Positions 22,950 through 33,600 of a DNA stretch of 64,000 bases are shown in pieces. Both the position numbers and the translations under genes were made by a program. Position 1 is the stretch's first letter; every line of letters begins with the position of its first letter. Below the pieces are notes generated by a model. That model saw nothing but the letters and a program-made list of their open reading frames with translations, was not told the origin of the DNA and searched no databases. The stretch is from Eutreptiella sp. 'Long Island Sound 2002' (taxonomy: Eukaryota; Euglenozoa; Euglenophyceae; Eutreptiales; Eutreptiaceae): the NCBI GenBank assembly GCA_964036045.1, contig OZ038379.1, positions 118,619,104 through 118,683,103 on the forward strand, read 5' to 3'.

Positions 22950-23653
22950 TAGTTCTTGGCCAAACTCCTCCGGATCGGTCGGGAAATGCTTGCCGTCTGC
23001 CCTGACTTTGTCGGCAATCCTGAACTTCTATGGCTTATGCGGCGGACCCAGGCTGTCTGCGACGTGATGTTCGTCCCCTTTAACCGATGCATGTCGACCC
23101 CAATGCATGCTGCCATGGCTCCATCCTGCTTCTTGGTCCACCACGCCTTCACCCTTTCTCTGTCTTCCTTATTGGCCGACGTTGCAATCGCTAGGACCTC
23201 TTGTGCGTTACTTGAGATGGTGGGGACATCTGATTTCCTTCGAACTGCGTGCTTGATGAGTTCCCAGTATATTTTGATCGTGGCATGGGGGGTCCAAACG
23301 TCATGCAGGCACCAGTACAGTACCCGGGATACCACCGCTGCAGCTTTGTCCATCGGCTCCTTTGTGGTGGTCCCGGATCGGAATTGCTTGTGGGCCGGAT
23401 CCGCGGGTCTTAGGACGCTTGTTGAGTAGTGCAGGCTGAATAGCAGGGCGTAGTGGGTGCTCAGGCCTGGCAGGATGGTCCACACACACATGTCACAAGG
23501 CGTCGCGGCCGATAGCAGCAGCCAATCGGTCACTTTGTGCGAGATTGTGCGATGGTTGCGGACCGTGTTGGTGGGTGTTCCTGCTTTGTAGAAAGCTCCA
23601 GGGTCCCTTCGGGCCAAGGGCCTGCTTGAACTATGTTGTGCGCATGTCGGCAT
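22950..23653 (-). pseudogene. LINE endonuclease C-terminal part and linker
   Basis: The segment continues the endonuclease in another phase; LSTHYALLFSLH stands where APE nucleases have the final SDH motif (Asp replaced by Thr, His kept). A linker with conserved-looking sequence follows (RKSDVPTISSNAQEVLAIA, VKAWWTKKQDGAMAA). The frame junction with the N-terminal half lies around 23631-23653. Confidence 0.7.
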
Positions 23654-24272
23654 TCACATCCCCTTGTAGCATTTGAATGGCAGTGTTGGCTCCTCGCAGG
23701 AACCTCCCGGATTCCAAGCATATTTGGTTGCTCACATCATTGTCCATATGCGGGGTTATGTGGATGTTCACGACCGCAACTAGTCTCTTGTCTCGCACCT
23801 TGACTGATACCCCCAACCAGTGATCATGCCTTTCGACATGCATCTTTGCCCTCGTGGCATGTCTCCACTGAATGAGTGTGGCCAGGCCTCCGCCATGAAA
23901 ATCATCGGCCGTGGTACGGTGATACGGTAGGCCTCGTATGCTTTCGAGGTATTGGTAATCCCATGTCTCTTGCAGCGTGATGATGTCAGGTTCGGTGAGG
24001 GCTATGAGGGCGCAGAGAGTTCCTTGCTTGCCCCTTAGGCTGCAGCAATTGACTCCAAGGGTTCGCATTGCCGGCATCTGGTTAGTGGATGTTGGCTGCG
24101 GTGGATAGGCGACTGTCTTGTTGTCGTATGTGTTCGCCATCGCCTCGAAGTCGGCTTGCCTCACTGATCCTTCTGGCTTGGCTGGTGTGCATTTGTGGAA
24201 TCTCGTGCAAGTGATGGGGAAGACATTCGACACCCGATGCTCTCCCAGGGACACTGTGGATGCTGCTGCCAT
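23631..24272 (-). pseudogene. LINE APE-type endonuclease, N-terminal half
   Basis: Asn75 (GVNCCSLRGKQG), Glu102 (ITLQETWDY), HGGGLATLIQW, VNIHI and GDVNAD (Asp205, Asn207) are the ordered motifs of the exonuclease-endonuclease-phosphatase fold used by LINEs to nick target DNA. About 65 residues precede the domain (AKPEGSVRQADFEAMANTYD). The first 150 or so bases of this frame recur in the duplicated segment at 29090-29240. Confidence 0.88.
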
Positions 24273-24308
24273 CTTCCTGGTGATGGAGTCTTCTGATCGG
24301 ATGCACCA

Positions 24309-25280
24309 TCACAGTTGAAGACGCGTGCCTTGAATTCTTTCTTGCTTGTCTTGCTGTATGATGGCGGTCTCATGGAACTTGAGGCGGCCGCATACTTGAC
24401 ATTTTGTGCCCACGAGGAAAGTGTTCGTGTGCGCGCTGTCCGTGTCACTCGTCCGCTCACGCCATGTGAGTTCTGTGGACTCTGCTGTTGGTGTATACCC
24501 CATGTGCCGCATGTCTCTGCCTTCAAGGTGTTTGCCTGGCATAGACCACATGAGTATTACATGATGATTCGACATGACAGGTACGGAGGGTTGCTGGCGT
24601 GCTCCAATCTTGGGGGTCACGCTCATGAATCCGAATATCCAGAGTTGGATTGCTCTTGCGTGGTGGATCACTTGCCAAGCTTGGAGGTGTGACACTCTGG
24701 AGAGTGTGGGAAAGTGATGCAGGAGCATTCGGCATGCTGCAGTGGGTCAGTTGGTTCGTGGTAAATCGGGATCGCAAACACCCATGCTTGGAGGTGTTGA
24801 GGGCATTGATTGGTTCCTTCTGGTAACAGTTCATTGTAGTCAGTGCATACTCGGCCGAATCCATGCGGTGCTGATGCGCTGCCGGCTGTTGGAGATAGGT
24901 CCTTGACCAGGTCTGCTTCCGATACCGCATGCCACCAATTCTCCGGTCTGGATTCTGCTTTCCTGGCGTTCTCGTCAAGCGATGGGGATGTGAGTGCCAT
25001 GGCATCCAAGACCTCCAGCATAGACGAGCTGCAAGAGGACCTTCGCGGTAACGCTTCCTGGACTCACATGTTGCGGGTCGCGTACCCCGGCACTCCTTCC
25101 GTCGTCGCCGTTTGGACGTCCTTGGGGAGCATTGCCGGGATGTTTACCGGCATGCATAGGGTGAGTGGGTTCTCCCCTTCTGGCGGCTGGCGGGTAAGGT
25201 TGCGGCCTCGCCACTTTGGCGGCCTCATGGCGCCCCGGTCCTGGCACTGATGGCTGGCCGTAAGCTGGCGGGGCTGGCAA
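24309..25280 (-). pseudogene. Cys/His-rich N-terminal region of LINE ORF2, frameshifted
   Basis: Three phases are used in turn. One carries CTDYNELLPEGTNQCPQHLQAW with Cys at several spaced positions; the other copy of the region (29638-29991) has Cys where this one has Tyr, which completes a C-x2-C pair. Another phase holds KCQVCGRLKFHETAI. These look like zinc-binding modules upstream of the endonuclease, probably for nucleic-acid binding. Near the 5' border (25250-25280) the frame runs into GGCTGGC-rich sequence with no clear start codon. Confidence 0.55.
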
Positions 25281-25394
25281 GGCTGGCAGCTTTGCTTGGG
25301 GTACCGGATACGGGTGCCCACTTGTCGGATTCTAGAATCCATAGTGCGCCATGTATGAGGGCATGTTCATCGGCATGTGGACGGGTGCTGGTTT

Positions 25395-25680
25395 TCAGGT
25401 TTCAGGTTTCAGGTCGACCCGCGCGAGGCACCAGCACAGCTGGAGGGGGACCCAGAAAACGAGGGGCTCCCAACCGCCATAGGGCGGCTTACTCGGTCCC
25501 GCCAAGTCGGGTCGAAGCGGGCGGCCCGTGGCAGCACCCCGCGCCACCGGGGGCTGACACTTGCCGGTTTCAGGGGGGGGGGGGGTCCGCGTTCGGTGTG
25601 GGTGGGGCGGTGGGGGTGTACCTGCCCTGCGGCAGTTTTTTCCTGGGAGGGGGGGCGGGGGGGCAGCGTGGGGATGTGCA
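25395..25680. other. GC-rich leader between LINE 5' region and minisatellite
   Basis: Contains three GGTTTCA direct repeats (25397-25415), a run of 12 G at 25576-25587 and further G-runs. It is repeated almost exactly at 30365-30640 as part of the larger duplication. No coding sequence. Confidence 0.7.
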
Positions 25681-28600
25681 TAGGCGCAGCGGGGCACCGC
25701 GTAGGGGTGCGGTGCGGGGCCGCTACTCAGGGGTGTTGCTTGGGATTGTGCTGGGGTGCAACGGCTGCGCAGCGTCGCAGTGTGGGGCTTTGCTGGGGCG
25801 CAGCATGGGGCTTCACCGGGGCCGGGGCGCAGCGCGTGACTGAGCAGGGGCACAACATGTGGAGCTGGGCTGGGGCGCATTGGCTGCACCGGGGGCGCTG
25901 CGTGTGGCTGCGCTGGAACGCGCTGGGTGACCGAGCAGGGGGGCTCCGTAAGACAACGCAGAGGTGCAGTGTGGGGCCGCGCAGGGGTGCGGCATGCGGC
26001 TGTGTAGCCTGGAGCTGGGCTGCGGCGCACCGGCTGCGCAAGGAGTGCAGCGTGGGGCTGCGCTCGGGCGGAACGTGGAGCCGCCAAAGGGGCGCCGCAA
26101 GGGGGCCGTGAGAGGGTGCGGCATGCGGCTGCACTAAGGCGCAATCTGGGGCCGCGCAGGAGCGTTGCGCGGGGCTGCACAAGGCGCAGCGTGTAACAGC
26201 GCACAGGGCTTCGCTAGTGGCGCAGCGTGCGGCCGCGGCCTGCGGCTGCACAAGGTGCGCAGCGTGGAACTGTGCTGGGGAGCAGCATGCGGCTGCGCAA
26301 AGGGCGCAGCATGCAGCTGTGCTAAGGCACTGTGTGGGGCTGCGCTCTGCGCAGCGTGCAATTGCGCATGGGCGCAGCGTGGGGCTGTGCAAAGGGCGCG
26401 GTATGGGGCCGCGCAGGGGTGCGGCAGAAAGCGGCGCTGGAGCGCAAGATGGTTGCGCTGGGGCGCAACGCGGGACTGCGCGGCGTGGGGCCGCGCATGG
26501 GCGCTGCCTGGGGCTGCGGGGGGGCGCAGCAGCGTGGGTCTGCGCGGGGGCACAGCAGTGCGGGGCTGCGTAGGGCCCAGCAGCCTGGGGCTGCGCAGCG
26601 GCGCAGCAGAGTGGGGCTGCGCAGGGGCGCAGCAGAGTGGAGCTGCGCACGGGCGCAGCAGCGTGGGGCTGCGCAGGGGCGCAGCAGCGTGGAGCTGTGC
26701 AGGGGCGCAGCAGCATGGAGCTGCGCAGGGGCGCAGCTGCGTGGGGCTGCGCAGGGGCGCAGCATGGGGCTGTGTAGGGGCGCAGCAGCGTGGGGCTGCG
26801 CAAAGGCGCAGCAGCACGGGGCTGTGTAGGGGCGCAGCAGCGTGGGGCTGCGCAAAGGCGTAGCAGCACGGGGCTGCGTAGGGGCGCAGCAGCGTGGGGC
26901 TGCGCAAAGGCGTAGCAGCACGGGGCTGCGTAGGGGCGCAGCTGCGAGGGACTGCGCAAAGGTGCAGCAACACGGGGCAGCGAAGGGGCGCAGCAGCGTG
27001 AAGCTTCCGAGCGGCGCAGCAGCGTGGGGCTGCGCAAGGGCTCTGCATGGGGCTGCGCAAGGGCGCAGCAACACGGGGCTGCGCGAGGGGTGCGCAGGGG
27101 CACACCACCGTGGGGCTGCGCAGCGGCGCAGCAGTGTGGGGCTGCGCAGGGGCGCAGCAGCGTGGGGCTGCGCAGGGGCGCAGCGTGGGGCTGCGCAGGG
27201 GCGCAGCACCGTGGAGCTGTGCAGGGGCGCAGCAGCATGGAGCTGCGCAGGGTTGCAGCTGCGTGGGGCTGCGCAGGGGCGCAGCATGGGGCTGCATAGG
27301 GGCGCAGCAGCGTGGGGCTGCGCAAAGGCGCAGCAGCACGGGGCTGTGTAGGGGCGCAGCAGCGAGGGACTGCGCAAAGGTGCAGCAACACGGGGCTGCG
27401 CAGGGGCGCAGCAGCGTGAAGCTTCGGAGGGGCGTAGCAGCGTGGGGCTGCGCAGGGGCTCTGCATGGGGCTGCGCAGGGGCACAGCAACACGGGGCTGC
27501 GCGGGGGGTGCGAAGGGGCACAGCAGCGTGGGGCTGCGCAAGGGCGCGGTAGTGTGGGGCTGCGCAGGGGCGCAGCAGCGTGGGGCTGCGCAGGGGCGTA
27601 GCAGCATGGGGCTGCGTAGGGGCGCAGCAGCTTGGAGCTGTGCAGGGGCGCAGCAGCATGGAGCTGCACAGGGGCGCAGCTGCGTGGGGCTGCGCAGGGG
27701 CGCAGCATGGGGCTGCATAGGGGCGCAGCAGCGTGGGGCTGCGCAAAGGCGCAGCAGCACGGGGCTGCGTAGGGGCGCAGCAGCGTGGGGCTGCGCAAAG
27801 GTGCAGCAACACGGGGCTGCGGAGGGGCGCAGCAGCGTGAAGCTTCGGAGGGGCGTAGCAGCGTGGGGCTGCGCAGGGGCTCTGCATGGGGCTGCGCAGG
27901 GGCACAGCAACACGGGGCTGCGCGGGGGGTGCGAAGGGGCACAGCAGCGTGGGGCTGCGCAAGGGCGCAGCAGTGTGGGGCTGCGCAGGGGCGCAGCAGC
28001 GTGGGGCTGCGCAGAGGCGCAGCGTGGGGCTGCGCAGGGGCGCAGCAGCGTGCGGCTGCGCAGGGGCGTAGCAGCGTGGGGCTGCGCAGGGGCGCAGCAG
28101 CGTGGAGTTGTGCAGGGGCGCAGCAGCATGGAGCTGCGCAGGGGCGCAGCAGTGTGGGGCTGCGCAGGGGCGCAGCATGGGGCTGCATAGGGGCGCATCA
28201 GCGTGGGGCTGCGCAAAGGCGCAGCAGCACGGGGCTGCGTAGGGGCGCAGCAGCGAGGGACTGCGCAAAGGTGCAGCAACACGGGGCTGCGCAGGGGCGC
28301 AGTAGCGTGAACCTTCGGAGGGGCGTAGCAGCGTGGGGCTGCGCAGGGGCTCTGCATGGGGCTGCGCAGGGGCACAGCAACACGGGGCTGCGCGGGGGGT
28401 GCGAAGGGGCACAGCAGGTGGGGCTGCGCAAGGGCGCAGCAGTGTGGGGCTGCGCAGGGGCGCAGCAGCGTGGGGCTGCGCAGGGGCGTAGCAGCGTGGG
28501 GCTGCGCAGGGGCGCTGCGTGTGGCTGCGCTGGAACGCGCTGGGTGACCCAGCAGGGGGGCTCAATAGTACAGCGCAGGGGTGCAGTGTGGGGCCGCGCA

Positions 28601-29036
28601 GGGGTGCGGCATGCGGCTGCGTAGCCTGGAGCTGGGCTGGGGCGCAGCGGCCTGCGCAAGGAGTGCAGCATGGGGCTGCGCTCTGGCGGAACGTGGAGCC
28701 GCCGAAGGGGCGCCGCAAGGGGGCCGTGAGAGGGTGCGGCATGCGGCTGCACTGAGGCGCAGTCTGGGGCCGCGCAGGAGCGTTGCGCGGGGCTGCACAA
28801 GGCGCAGCGTGGAACAGCGCACGGGGCTGCGCTGGTGGCGCAGAGTGCGGCCGCGGCCTGCGGCTGCGCAAGGTGCGCAGCGTGGAACTGTGCTGGGGAG
28901 CAGCATGCGGCTGCGCAAAGGGCGCAGCATGCAGCTGTGCTAAGGCGCTGCGTGGGGCTGCGCTGTGCGCAGCGTGGAATTGCGCATGGGGGCAGCGTGG
29001 GGCTGTGCAAGGGGCGCGGTATGGGGCCGCGCAGGA
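25681..29036. repeat. 26-bp minisatellite array 1 (GGGGCTGCGCAGGGGCGCAG + CAGCGT)
   Basis: Head-to-tail imperfect 26-bp units, each with the 8-bp palindrome CTGCGCAG and two G-runs on the plus strand. The edges (25888-26416 and 28505-29036) are the same more diverged ~530-bp lead-in block in direct orientation. The middle is regular, with a ~420-bp higher-order period (CTCTGCATGG at 27041, 27459, 27880, 28350). Because 26 is not divisible by three and the units lack stops on either strand, five or six frames stay open for hundreds of codons; these are not genes. Confidence 0.95.
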
Positions 29037-30430
29037 GGTGCCGGCATCTGGTTAGTGGATGTTGGCTGCGGTGGATAGGCGACTGTCTTGTTGTCGTATG
29101 TGTTCGCCATCGCCTCAAAGTCGGCTTGCCTCACTGATCCTTCTGGCTTGGCTGGTGTGCATTTGTAGAATCTCGTGCAAGTGATGGGGAAGACATTGGA
29201 CACCCGATGCTCTCCCAGGGACACTGTGGATGCTGTTGCCATCTTCCTGGTGATGGAGTCTTCTGATCGGATGCACCATCACAGTTGAAGACGCGTGCCT
29301 TGAATTCTTTCTTGCTTGTCTTGCTGTATGATGGCGGTCTCATGGAACTTGAGGCGGCCGCATACTTGACATTTTCTGCCCACGAGGAAAGTGTTCGTGT
29401 GCGCGTTGTCCGTGTCAGTTGTCCGCTCACGCCATGTGAGTTCCGTGGACTCTGCCGTTGGTGTATACCGCATGTGCCGCATGTCTCTGCCTTCAAGGTG
29501 TTTGCCCGGCATAGACCACATGAGTATTACATGATGATTCGACATGACAGGTACGGAGGGTTGCTGGCGTGCTCCAATCTTAGGGGTCACGCTCATGAAT
29601 CCGAATATCCAGAGTTGGATTGCTCTGGCGTGGTGGATCACTTGCCAAGCTTGGAGGTGTGACACTCTGGAGAGTGTGGGAAAGTGATGCAGGAGCATTC
29701 GGCATGCTGCAGTGGGTCAGTTGGTTCGTGGTAAATCGGGATCGCAAACACCCATGCTTGGAGGTGTTGAGGGCATTGATTGGTTCCTTCTGGTAACAGT
29801 TCATTGCAGTCAGTGCATACTCGGCCGAATCCATGCGGTGCTGATGCGCTGCCGGCTGTTGGAGATAGGTCCTTGGCCAGGTCTGCTTCCGATACCGCAT
29901 GCCACCAATTCTCCGGTCTGGATTCTGCTTTCCTTGCGTTCTCGTCAAGCGATGGGGATGTGAGTGCCATGGCATCCAAGACCTCCAGCATAGACGAGCT
30001 GCAAGAGGACCTTCGCGGTAACGCTTCCTGGACTCACATGTTGCGGGTCGCGTACCCCGGCACTCCTTCCGTCGTCGCCGTTTGGACGTCCTTGGGGAGC
30101 ATTGCCGGGATGTTTACCGGCATGAATAGGGTGAGTGGGTTCTCCCCTTCCGGCGGCTGGCGGGTAAGGTTGCGGCCTCGCCACTTTGGCGGCCTCATGG
30201 CGCCCCGGTCCTGGCACTGATGGCTGGCCGTAAGCTGGCGGGGCTGGCAAGGCTGGCAGCTTTGCTTGGGGTACCGGATACGGGTGCCCACTTGTCGGAT
30301 TCTAGAATCCATAGTGCGCCATGTATGGGGGCATGTTCATCGGCATGTGGACGGGTGCTGGTTTTCAGGTTTCAGGTTTCAGGTCGACCCGCGCGAGGCA
30401 CCAGCACAGCTGGAGGGGGACCGAGAACAC
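29037..30430 (-). pseudogene. Second copy of LINE ORF2 5' region
   Basis: Starts abruptly inside the minisatellite at TGCCGGCATCTGG and matches 24066-25460 with only scattered single-base differences (for example Tyr in copy 1 is Cys here near 29806). It contains the Cys/His-rich frames and the first residues of the endonuclease frame, then breaks off. It is thus a 5' fragment, produced by duplication of a ~4.97-kb block and not by independent retrotransposition. Confidence 0.9.
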
Positions 30431-30645
30431 GAGGGGCTCCCAACCGCCATAGGGCGGCTTACTCGGTCCTGCCAAGTCGGGTCGAAGCGGGCGGCCCGTG
30501 GCAGCACCCCGCGCCACCGGGGGCTGACACTTGCCGGTTTCAGGGGGGGGGGGGGTCCGCGTTCGGTGTGGGTGGGGCGGTGGGGGTGTACCTGCCCTGC
30601 GGCAGTTTTTTCCTGGGAGGGGGGGGGGGCAGCGTGGGGATGTGC
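30431..30645. other. Second copy of the GC-rich leader
   Basis: Same sequence as 25460-25690, including the 12-G run (30542 onward) and ggcagttttttcctgggagg, with a shorter following G-run. It joins the duplicated LINE fragment to array 2. Confidence 0.75.
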
Positions 30646-33600
30646 ATGGGCGCAGCGGGGCACCGCGTAGGGGTGCGGTGCGGGGCCGCTACTCAGGGGT
30701 GTTGCTTGGGACTGTGCTGGGGTGCAACGGCTGCGCAGCGTCGCAGTGTGGGGCTTTGCTGGGGCGCAGCATGGGGCTTCACCGGGGCCGGGGCGCAGCG
30801 CGTGACTGAGCAGGGGCACAACATGTGGAGCTGGGCTGGGGCGCATTGCCTGCACCGGGGGCGCTGCGTGTGGCTGCGCTGGAACGCGCTGGGTGACCGA
30901 GCAGGGGGGCTCCGTAAGACAGCGCAGAGGTGCAGTGTGGGGCCGCGCAGGGGTGCGGCATGCGGCTGTGTAGCCTGGAGCTGGGCTGCGGCGCACCGGC
31001 TGCGCAAGGAGTGCAGCGTGGGGCTGCGCTCGGGCGGAACGTGGAGCCGCCGAAGGGGCGCCGCAAGGGGGCCGTGAGAGGGTGCGGCATGCGGCTGCAC
31101 TAAGGCGCATTCTGGGGCCGCGCACGAGCGTTGCGTTGGGGCTGCACAAGGCGCAGCGTGTAACAGCGCACAGGGCTGCGCTAGTGGCGCAGCGTGCGGC
31201 CGCGGCCTGCGGCTGCGCAAGGTGCGCAGCGTGGAACTGTGCTTGGGAGCAGCATGCGGCTGCGCAAAGGGCGCAGCATGCAGCTGTGCTAAGGCACTGC
31301 GTGGGGCTGCGCTCTGCGCAGCGTGCAATTGCGCATGGGCGCAGCGTGGGGCTGTGCAAGAAGCGCGGTATGGGGCCGCGCAGGGGTGCGGCAGAAAGCG
31401 GCGCTGGAGCGCAAGATGGCTGCGCTGGGGCGCAACGCGGGACTGCGCGGCGTGGGGCCGCGCATGGGCGCTGCCTGGGGCTGCGGGGGGGCGCAACAGC
31501 GTAGGTCTGCGCGGGGGCACAGCAGTGCGGGGCTGCGTAGGGCCCAGCAGCCTGGGGCTGCGCAGCGGCGCAGCAGAGTGGGGCTGCGCAGGGGCGCAGC
31601 AGAGTGGAGCTGCGCAGGGGCGCAGCAGCGTGGGGCTGCGCAGGGGCGCAGCAGCGTGGAGCTGTGCAAGGGCGCAGCAGCATGGAGCTGCGCAGGGGCG
31701 CAGCTGCGTGGGGCTGCGCAGGGGCGCAGCATGGGGCTGCGTAGGGGCGCAGCAGCGTGGGGCTGCGCAAAGGCGCAGCAGCACGGGGCTGCGTAGGGGC
31801 GCAGCAGCGTGGGGCTGCGCAAAGGCGTAGCAGCACGGGGCTGCGTAGGGGCGCAGCTGCGAGGGACTTCGCAAAGGTGCAGCAACACGGGGCAGCGCAG
31901 GGGCGCAGCAGCGTGAAGCTTCCGAGCGGCGCAGTAGCGTGGGGCTGCGCAGGGGCTCTGCATGGGGCTGCGCAGGGGCGCAGCAACACGGGGCTGCGCG
32001 AGGGGTGCTGAGGGGCACACCACCGTGGGGCTGCGCAGCGGCGCAGCAGTGTGGGGCTGCGCAGGGGCGCAGCAGCGTGGGGCTGCGCAGGGGCGCAGTG
32101 TGGGGCTGCGCAGAGGCGCAGCAGCATGCGGCTGCGCAGGGGCGCAGCAGCGAGGGATTCCACAAAGGTGCAGCAACACGGGGCTGCGAAGGGGCGCAGC
32201 AGCGTGAAGCTTCGGAGGGGCGCAGCAGCGTGGGGCTGCCCAGGGGCTCTGCATGGGGCTGCGCAGGGGCACAGCAACACGGGGCTGCGCGGGGGGTGCT
32301 AAGGGGCACAGCAGCGTGGGGCTGCGCAAGGGCGCAGCAGTGTGGGGCTGCGCAGGGGCGCAGCAGCGTGGGGCTGCGCAGGGGCGCAGCGTGGGGCTGC
32401 GCACGGGCGCAGCAGCGTGGGGCTGCGAACGGGCGCAGCAGTGTGGGGCTGCGCACGGGCGCAGCAGCACACGGCTACGCAGGGGCGCAGCAGCATGGGG
32501 CAGCGCAGGGGCGCAGCAGCGTGGGGCTGTTCAGGGGCGCAGCAGCATGCGGCTGCGCAAGGGCGCAGCAGCATGGGGCTGCACAGGGGCGCAGCGTGGG
32601 GCTATGCAGGGGCGCAGCGTGGGGCTGCGCAAGGGGCGAAGCAGCGTGGGGCTGCGCAGGGGCGCAGCAGCGTGGGGCGGCGCACGGGCGCGGCAGTGTG
32701 GGGCTGCGCATGGGCGCAGCAGCACGGGGCTACGCAGGGGCGCAGCAGCATGGGGCTGCGCAGGGGCGCAGCAGCGTGGGGCGGTTCAGGGGCGCAGCAG
32801 CATGCGGCTGCGCAGGGGCGCAGCCGCATGGGGCTGCGCAGGGGCGCAGCGTGGGGCTATGCAGGGGCGCAGCGTGGGGCTGCGCAAGGGGCGAAGCAGA
32901 GTGGGGCCGCGCAAGGGCGCAGCAGCGTGGGGCGGCGCAGGGGCGCGGCAGTGTGGGGCTGTGCAGGGGCGCAGCCGCGTGGGGCTGCGCAGGGGCGCAG
33001 CAGCGTGGGGCTGGTCAGGGGCGCACCAACATGGGAATGCGTAGGGGCGCAGCAGCATGGGACTACGCTGGGGCGCGGTGTGGGCTGCGCACGGGCGCGG
33101 CGTGGGGCTACGCACGGGCGCAGCAGCGTGGGGCTGCGCAGGGGCGCAGCAGTGTGGAGCTACGCAGGGGCGCAGCAACGTGGGGCTGCGCAGGGGCGCA
33201 GCAGCGTGGGGCTGTTCAGGGGCGCAACAGCATAGGAATGCGTAGGGGCGCAGCACCATGGGGCTGCGCAGGGGCGCAGTGTGGGCTGCGCACGGGTGCA
33301 GCGTGGGGCTACGCAGGGGCGCAGCAGCGTGGGGCTGCGCAGGGGCGCAGAAGTGTGGGGCTGCGCAGGAGCACAGCTGCGTGGAACTGCGCAGGGGCGC
33401 AGCATTGTGGGGCTGTTCAGGGGCGCAGCTGCATGGGGCTGCGCAGGGGCGCAGCAGCCAAGGGCGGCGCACGGGCGCAGCGCCGGGCTACGCAGGGGCA
33501 CAGCGTGGGGCTGTGCAATGGGCGCAACAGCGTGGGGCTGCGGAGGGGCGAAGCAGCGCGGGGCTGCGCATGGGCATGGGGCTGCGCAAGGGGCGCAACA

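Larger units (their letters stand above)
19575..25280 (-). mobile_element. Non-LTR (LINE) retrotransposon ORF2 region, multiply frameshifted
   Basis: Reading the minus strand from 25280 downward there is a Cys-rich N-terminal region, an APE-type endonuclease, reverse transcriptase motifs including YSDD, an RNase H domain, a CCHC-type finger and an acidic tail. This order is that of APE-clade LINEs that carry RNase H. At least four frame changes and three in-frame stops interrupt it. No target-site duplication or poly-A could be defined. The 5' part is also present a second time at 29037-30430. Confidence 0.9.
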
